Notes under the pieces: generated by a model
Told to the model about the DNA's origin: nothing
Seen by the model: only the letters and a program-made list of their open reading frames with translations
Database searches by the model: none
From: Akkermansiaceae bacterium UBA4145
GTDB taxonomy: Bacteria > Verrucomicrobiota > Verrucomicrobiia > Verrucomicrobiales > Akkermansiaceae
Direction of reading: 5' to 3'
NCBI GenBank assembly: GCA_002380675.1
Contig: DFWB01000208.1
Location: 1 to 11,220 of the forward strand
DNA length: 11,220 bases
Part shown: positions 7,110-11,220 of the stretch, one piece after another
Layout: the number at the start of each line of letters is the position of its first letter
Numbering within the stretch: position 1 is the stretch's first letter
Translations under genes and position numbers: made by a program

Positions 7110-8378
7110 CTAGTCCTTTGGGCGATTCCCAAGACAGAGAAGCTTCTCTCTCCTTTGATCGCCCTCAAATACTGCGACCCGGACGTAGACCCGACCCCCG
7201 CAAAACACGGGTGTCGCAAAAACCTGATCCCCAATCTCCGCCTTATGGGTAATCTTGAATTTTCCGGGGTCTGCATTGAACTTAAAATACTCTCCGTTCT
7301 CGTTGATGACATGTATGTCGCCCCCTACGAGAACAGGTGAACTGGAAAAGGTACCGCCTAAAACGCCTTTCCACTTTCGTTGACCCGTCTGGCAATCCCA
7401 GCACATCGCCGCGCCACCATCCATCACAGCGTAGAGGTGCCCTTTGGTCACCAGCATGGAAGGGACATAGACCCGGCTGATATTACGCCAGACGACCTTC
7501 CCCGAACCATCACCTTCCACCGCGTGAACATGGTTCTTCGGCCATCCCCCGCTGATGAAGACGCGCTTCCCATCCGTCACCGGAGAAGTCACTGTTTCCT
7601 GAGTCGAGCCTTTGGCTTCCCAGAGCAACTTGCCCGTCATTGGGTCAAGGCTGATGACCTTCTCGCATCCGGAAATCACAAGCTGGTCCCGGCCATCGAT
7701 CTTTTGCACGATGGGAGGCGTGTAATTCGGAATTTGCGGACGATCTACCTTCCACACGACCTCTCCGGTCCTGCGATTGAGGCCGAAGATTGCTCCCGCC
7801 TTTTTGTTATCCGCACACACCAGGAGCAGGGAGCGGTAGACCATGGGGGACGCTCCGTATCCCTGATGAACCGTGTAATCGGTGAGGCGGGTCGTCCAGA
7901 CCTTCTCTCCCTTGAGATTAAGAGCGGTCGCGCAGGCAGCCCCATCATTCACAAACGTGACGTAAAGCTTCTCCCCATCATGAGCCGGCGAGTTATTCGC
8001 ATGGGTCGCCTTACGATTGATCCGCTCTGGAAAGTTTCCTGAGTGAATCACTGTCGTCCACGCCAGATCCCCAGTCCCCCGATCATAAGCCAAAAGGGAC
8101 TGTGTCTGTTTACCTTCGTCCGCGGTAACGAGATAAATATGCTCCCCCACGACAATAGGGGATCCATGACCCCTCCCCGGGATGGGTGCGTCCCAGAGTG
8201 TATGCTTCGCAGGATCAAGGGCCTCAGGGAGCACCTGTGAAGGGTCCGCATGCCCATTCCGATTAGGGCCTCTCCATGAAGGCCATTCATCCGTCCCGGG
8301 AATATCAGGGCTCCCATAGCAAGAGAGAATTGGCCCTGCCATTAAAGCCACGGCACAGGGAAGGATCGAAAATTTCAT
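7110..8378 (-). CDS. PQQ-binding-like beta-propeller protein, secreted
   Basis: A 422-aa exported beta-propeller built from PQQ-type repeats (as in BamB and quinoprotein dehydrogenases). The signal peptide is MKFSILPCAVALMAGPILSC. The stretch ILSC could act as a lipobox, although Leu at -2 is unusual, so lipidation is uncertain. The mature protein opens with WPSWRGPNRNG (32-42), a motif frequent in planctomycete and verrucomicrobial propeller proteins. Blade motifs recur: DRGTGDLAW, NLKGEKVWTT, NRRTGEVVWK, DPMTGKLLWE, CQTGQRKWKG. There are no haem-binding CXXCH motifs and no known enzyme domain, so it is more likely a binding or scaffold protein than a dehydrogenase. Another in-frame Met lies two codons upstream (ATGACCATG), and either could start. 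A TATAAT box lies about 100 nt upstream. Confidence 0.88.
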   Translation of the reverse strand: MKFSILPCAVALMAGPILSCYGSPDIPGTDEWPSWRGPNRNGHADPSQVLPEALDPAKHTLWDAPIPGRGHGSPIVVGEHIYLVTADEGKQTQSLLAYDRGTGDLAWTTVIHSGNFPERINRKATHANNSPAHDGEKLYVTFVNDGAACATALNLKGEKVWTTRLTDYTVHQGYGASPMVYRSLLLVCADNKKAGAIFGLNRRTGEVVWKVDRPQIPNYTPPIVQKIDGRDQLVISGCEKVISLDPMTGKLLWEAKGSTQETVTSPVTDGKRVFISGGWPKNHVHAVEGDGSGKVVWRNISRVYVPSMLVTKGHLYAVMDGGAAMCWDCQTGQRKWKGVLGGTFSSSPVLVGGDIHVINENGEYFKFNADPGKFKITHKAEIGDQVFATPVFCGGRVYVRVAVFEGDQRREKLLCLGNRPKD

Positions 8379-8479
8379 GGTCATGGAGTTTGGTGCGACA
8401 GACAGGGAGATGCCAGCAAAAGCAAACAGAAGCCCCGCAGGGGAATCCACCCGGTTACTACCATTGGGTTCACGATTGT

Positions 8480-8485
8480 ATTATA
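8480..8485 (-). promoter_or_regulatory. TATAAT -10 element for the beta-propeller gene
   Basis: A perfect TATAAT reads on the minus strand, about 95-100 nt upstream of the ATG at 8378. The -35 position at 17-18 nt spacing reads TTCTGG or TCTGGA, a poor match, so this may be a weak or activator-dependent promoter. The implied leader contains a small CCCC-TGC-GGGG hairpin. Confidence 0.4.
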
Positions 8486-8577
8486 TCGGGCCCCAATAGC
8501 CTTCCAGAAAATCTAGTGCAGGACTCCCAAGACGATTTTTGTTTCTACGCTCCCGGGTTAGGTGCACCGTCTAGCTT

Positions 8578-9228
8578 ATGACCAAGCTTAGGCGCTACAT
8601 CCTCGCCGGCCTGCTGACAATTATCCCACTGTGGATTACCTGGCTGGTGCTACGCTTCCTCTTTCAGCTTCTGGCTCAGGCAGGAGAACCCTCCATCAGA
8701 TGGATCGCTGCGAAATTGCCCGATTCGCTCCAGACACTCATCGAGAGCCCGCTCTTCACGAATCTCTTTTCCATTCTGCTGGTCGTGCTGGCGCTCTATG
8801 GGATCGGACGCCTGACAACCGTCGTGGTCGGACGCCGGGTTCTGAGCTTTTTCGAAGCCATCCTTGCAAAGATTCCTCTCGTTAACGTGATTTATGGGGC
8901 GGTAAAAAAGCTAGTAACGGTCCTGCAGGAAAAACCAGGCGGGGGTTTACAACGGGTTGTTCTTATCGACTTTCCCTCCCCAGAAATGAAAACCGTGGGA
9001 TTGGTAACCCGTGTTCTGAAAGATACCAATACCGGGCGAGATCTGGCGGCGGTATATGTTCCAACAACCCCAAATCCTACCTCCGGCTATCTCGAGATTG
9101 TCCCCTTGGAGCGAGTCACGTCTACCGAGTGGACTCTCGATGAAGCAATGGCCTTTATCATGTCAGGAGGAGCGGTTGCACCGGATACCATGAACTACGA
9201 CGAGCCTCCCGAAATCGCGGCCGAATAA
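8578..9228 (+). CDS. DUF502 family membrane protein
   Basis: A 216-aa inner-membrane protein of the DUF502 family, which is widespread in bacteria and related to plant COV/LCV proteins; its biochemical function is unknown. Two membrane helices are visible, at about residues 7-30 and 61-83. After them come the family's conserved blocks: IPLVNVIYGAVKK (99-111), VVLIDFP (127-133), and the hallmark PTTPNPTSGYLEIVP (162-176), then a helix AMAFIMSGGA (190-199) and an acidic tail. Length is typical. The ATG at 8578 comes right before the basic end of the first helix, but no Shine-Dalgarno precedes it. It is transcribed alone: the beta-propeller gene is divergent and a double hairpin follows it. Confidence 0.92.
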   Translation: MTKLRRYILAGLLTIIPLWITWLVLRFLFQLLAQAGEPSIRWIAAKLPDSLQTLIESPLFTNLFSILLVVLALYGIGRLTTVVVGRRVLSFFEAILAKIPLVNVIYGAVKKLVTVLQEKPGGGLQRVVLIDFPSPEMKTVGLVTRVLKDTNTGRDLAAVYVPTTPNPTSGYLEIVPLERVTSTEWTLDEAMAFIMSGGAVAPDTMNYDEPPEIAAE

Positions 9229-9283
9229 GAACGTCCATCTGGGAGGCCGTCTCTCGAACCAAAGTCCCACGAGGCAATCTTTT

Positions 9284-9319
9284 CCCCCTGCTCTTGCAGG
9301 GGGTAAGCCGTTTTGCTTA
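9284..9319 (+). terminator. Tandem hairpins after DUF502 gene, possible terminator
   Basis: A perfect 8-bp stem CCCCCTGC / GCAGGGGG with a TCTT loop (9284-9303) is directly followed by a second stem TAAGC / GCTTA with loop CGTTTT (9304-9319). The GC-rich stem could end transcription, but neither is followed by a proper T run, so function is unproven; an RNA stabiliser is equally possible. Confidence 0.4.
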
Positions 9320-9412
9320 AATAGCAATAGGTCTTAAGTAATCCCTCCCTGTTGCGTTATCCATGATCTATCCCCTCCAGCCGCCAGAAAGCCAGGGCCG
9401 TTGAGTCAGGAT

Positions 9413-9442
9413 ATGAACTTCGATCTTTTCCCCATGCTATGA
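9413..9442 (+). CDS. Possible 9-codon upstream ORF overlapping the ABC ATPase start
   Basis: ATG AAC TTC GAT CTT TTC CCC ATG CTA TGA encodes MNFDLFPML. Its stop overlaps the ATPase start as ATGA (9439-9442), the arrangement used for translational coupling. AGGAT lies upstream but is too close to the ATG to be a good ribosome site. Such a short frame can arise by chance. Confidence 0.15.
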   Translation: MNFDLFPML

Positions 9443-10104
9443 CGCCTAGTCCTTCTGATCTCTCCCGAGCCTCAGTAACGCTCTCCAAGGGACTGGCTAT
9501 CGGCTACCACTCCATCCTCGCTACAGTCACCGAAGATATTCCTCTGAAGAATGGCACGCATTATCTTCTCGCTCGGAATGGGCGCGGCAAAACCACCCTT
9601 TTGAAAACTCTGGCGGGCCTTCTCCGCCAGCGGTCCGGTCAATACGCAACTCATGGCCACTGTCAGTTCATCGGCGATGAGTTTTATTTCGATCGCGAGT
9701 TGAAATCCAAAGCCATTTTCAAGGCCCTCATCCCTGAACCACACCGTGAAGGCGCACTCCAACTGGCCGAACAACTCGAGCTCGATATCGATAAAGAGTT
9801 CGGAAAACTTTCCTTCGGTAACCGGAAAAAGGTCGGGCTGGTCATTGCGGAATTTCGAATCCTAAAAGACCGCTCCAATCTCGTATTCTACGATGAGCCC
9901 TTCACAGGTCTTGATAGCCCGGCCCGGGAAGCCATCACCGCCCAGTGGCTCTCAACCAGCGATCATACTCTGCGTATCGTATCATGCCACCCTGACTTTG
10001 ACTCCATGGCGATGCCGAGTGCGATTCTTATCAGCGATGGCGAAATTTTTCGCGGAAGCGATGGCAACCTTACATGGGCCGATTTCAAAAAGCGTCTTCG
10101 CTGA
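9439..10104 (+). CDS. ABC transporter ATP-binding protein with altered motifs
   Basis: A 221-aa single-domain ABC ATPase that should power the permease encoded 21 nt downstream. Walker A is ARNGRGKTT (45-53), with Ala in place of the usual first Gly. The signature is LSFGN (124-128), not LSGGQ. Walker B is NLVFYDE (147-153) with the catalytic Glu153, then the D-loop GLDS (157-160) and the switch His184 in SCHPDFDS. The Q-loop glutamine is not where expected: the strand there reads FIGDEFYFDREL. The essential Lys, Glu and His remain, so ATPase activity is likely kept. Size is like CcmA-type or ABC-2 ATPases, but nothing ties it to cytochrome c maturation. It is the first gene of a probable three-gene operon. 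Confidence 0.9.
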   Translation: MTPSPSDLSRASVTLSKGLAIGYHSILATVTEDIPLKNGTHYLLARNGRGKTTLLKTLAGLLRQRSGQYATHGHCQFIGDEFYFDRELKSKAIFKALIPEPHREGALQLAEQLELDIDKEFGKLSFGNRKKVGLVIAEFRILKDRSNLVFYDEPFTGLDSPAREAITAQWLSTSDHTLRIVSCHPDFDSMAMPSAILISDGEIFRGSDGNLTWADFKKRLR

Positions 10105-10125
10105 TATCTTCTACTCTCGTTACCA

Positions 10126-10902
10126 ATGACTTCCCTGTTTCGACTGACGATCGCCACCATGCTTGCCCGGAAGATGTGGGTAGTAGTCCTCCTTGCATCC
10201 ATTCTTACGCCCATCATCTTTCCTCTTCTTACGCCCTACGAAACCAATATCACGCTCCTCGAACCTGCCCGGGCTCAAACCGCCTGGACCTGCACATGGA
10301 TCGTCGCGATTCTTTGGACCCTTTCCCAAGCTGCTCGTTTCGGAGAGAGCAACTCTAACAGCGGGATGGGGTCCTATTTTCGCTCCCAAGGTGTCGGGGC
10401 CCTGCGCCAGATCTTTGCGCTCTGGGGCGCCGTAATGCTCTCCCTCCTTCCGGTCGTCCTTATCTCCGTAGGAGTATGTCTGATCTTCGCGATGCCCGCC
10501 GACCCCAAGGAAGCTTCCATGTGGGTGTGGACCAACCTGCAATTCGCGACTCTTCTGCTACTCGCAATCGGACCCCTCGCCCTCCTCGGCGTTGGGGCCT
10601 CCAGCAGGTTCGGAGCTCTGATTGGCTACGTTGTTCCAACCGGGCTCTGCCTGTATGGGCTCTACGGGGTAACCTATCTCGGCATGACAATCCGTCTGAG
10701 AGACGACAATAAGATCCTTGAATGGCTCTACGCTCTCTCTCCCCAATATCACCTAGCAGATCTGACCCCCCGCCTGATCTTCAAGATGGGACACCTCCCT
10801 TGGCCTGAATTTTCCGGATTTCTGCTCTACTTTCTCGCTATAACCGTCGTGGCAAGCTCCCTCGCAACGCTACTGTTCCGCACCGACCCGCTGGGGAATT
10901 GA
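10126..10902 (+). CDS. ABC transporter permease, six-TM
   Basis: A 258-aa integral membrane protein, very likely the membrane partner of the upstream ATPase (gap 21 nt). About six hydrophobic helices are visible: 18-36, 54-70, 95-122, 136-158, 163-187 and 229-252. There is a polar cytoplasmic loop 71-94 (FGESNSNSGMGSYFRSQG) and an amphipathic stretch before the last helix (ALSPQYHLADLTPRL). The layout fits ABC-2 or CcmB-like exporters rather than importers, and no binding protein gene is nearby. The family is not firmly recognised. No Shine-Dalgarno precedes the ATG; the His-rich gene follows after 20 nt. Confidence 0.82.
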   Translation: MTSLFRLTIATMLARKMWVVVLLASILTPIIFPLLTPYETNITLLEPARAQTAWTCTWIVAILWTLSQAARFGESNSNSGMGSYFRSQGVGALRQIFALWGAVMLSLLPVVLISVGVCLIFAMPADPKEASMWVWTNLQFATLLLLAIGPLALLGVGASSRFGALIGYVVPTGLCLYGLYGVTYLGMTIRLRDDNKILEWLYALSPQYHLADLTPRLIFKMGHLPWPEFSGFLLYFLAITVVASSLATLLFRTDPLGN

Positions 10903-10922
10903 ATCCAATTGGCTCGTTAGCA

Positions 10923-11220
10923 ATGGCCCGCTCCACTCTCTTCTTCCTTCAGGTAGCCCTCCTGACCACCGGGCTTACCGCGTGGGGGCTTCAGGCCAGG
11001 AAGCTCCATAAGCGTGGGCAATTCACAAAGACACACAATCCGCTTCACCTGAAAGAGACACACAATCCGCTTCATCTGAAAGAAAGTCCTTTCGGGCGTA
11101 CCCTTTCGCTCGCCATGCGCGGCCCGGTTGACGTCTACTGGCACCGTGGAGAACCTCATGAGCATCCCCCCGGGGAAGAGCACTCCCACAGTCACCCTCA
11201 CAGTCACTCTCACGACCATG
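10923..11220 (+). CDS. Histidine-rich membrane-anchored protein, N-terminal part (runs off window)
   Basis: The first 99 residues of a protein cut by the window end. A hydrophobic helix at about 5-22 (LFFLQVALLTTGLTAWG) is a signal anchor or first membrane segment. Then comes a nine-residue block THNPLHLKE given twice in tandem (37-45, 46-54). The last 26 visible residues (74-99) contain ten histidines with Ser, Pro, Glu and Asp, ending HPHSHSHDH, which is typical of zinc, nickel or copper binding segments. No known family was recognised from this part. It starts 20 nt after the permease stop on the same strand, so it probably belongs to the same operon. A chance frame is unlikely given the length and the strong amino-acid bias. 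Confidence 0.7.
   Translation, partial: MARSTLFFLQVALLTTGLTAWGLQARKLHKRGQFTKTHNPLHLKETHNPLHLKESPFGRTLSLAMRGPVDVYWHRGEPHEHPPGEEHSHSHPHSHSHDH
11031..11084 (+). repeat. 27-bp in-frame tandem duplication
   Basis: Two adjoining 27-bp copies (11031-11057, 11058-11084) differ at only two bases, both silent: CAC/CAT and GAG/GAA. They encode THNPLHLKE twice. The 2 bases upstream of each copy also match. Confidence 0.95.

Noticed and set aside
7380..8042. A 220-codon plus-strand frame opposite the beta-propeller gene
   Set aside because: It is an antisense shadow of GC-rich coding DNA. The minus-strand frame has a signal peptide and repeated propeller blades.
10917..11219. A 100-codon minus-strand frame opposite the His-rich gene
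   Set aside because: The plus-strand frame has a membrane helix, His-rich tail and operon spacing. The minus frame merely reflects the repeat and CAC/GTG-rich composition.

Overview
The window looks like ordinary chromosomal DNA from a GC-rich Gram-negative bacterium, most likely of the Verrucomicrobiota / PVC group. Three things suggest this: a PQQ-type beta-propeller protein with the WPSWRGPNRNG opening common in planctomycetes and verrucomicrobia, many small secreted or lipid-anchored proteins, and almost no recognisable Shine-Dalgarno sequences. The phylum is inferred from protein style; no rRNA or other marker gene is present.

Layout. Positions 1-1201, minus strand: a two-TM, TPR-like membrane protein followed 12 nt later by the 5' part of comEC (DNA uptake channel), which starts at GTG and leaves the window. 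Positions 1294-1982, minus strand: three tiny lipoprotein genes (53, 41 and 39 aa) in a row, two of them followed by hairpin terminators, so they look like separate units. Positions 2206-4179, plus strand: asd (aspartate-semialdehyde dehydrogenase; lysine, threonine, methionine and diaminopimelate supply), then ispA-type prenyl diphosphate synthase. Positions 4198-6369, minus strand: a 723-aa secreted protein with a CBM9-like N-terminal domain and a DUF5916-type outer-membrane beta-barrel. It is divergent from a secreted 191-aa protein (6527-7102), which in turn converges with a PQQ-type beta-propeller protein (7110-8378, minus). Positions 8578-9228, plus: a DUF502 membrane protein. Positions 9439-11220, plus: a probable three-gene operon of an ABC ATPase with altered motifs, a six-TM permease, and a membrane-anchored histidine-rich protein cut by the window end.

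How the genes work together. Most are housekeeping or envelope genes with no obvious shared pathway. The two units most likely to reward further work are the trio of micro-lipoproteins and the ABC ATPase / permease / His-rich protein operon. The His-rich tail makes a metal or metal-cofactor role possible for that operon, but this is only inference. I saw no tRNA, rRNA, CRISPR array, insertion sequence, phage gene or integration site. No gene-free stretch exceeds 300 bases; the longest gaps, about 223 nt (1983-2205), 210 nt (9229-9438) and 199 nt (8379-8577), hold only the hairpins and promoter-like elements listed.
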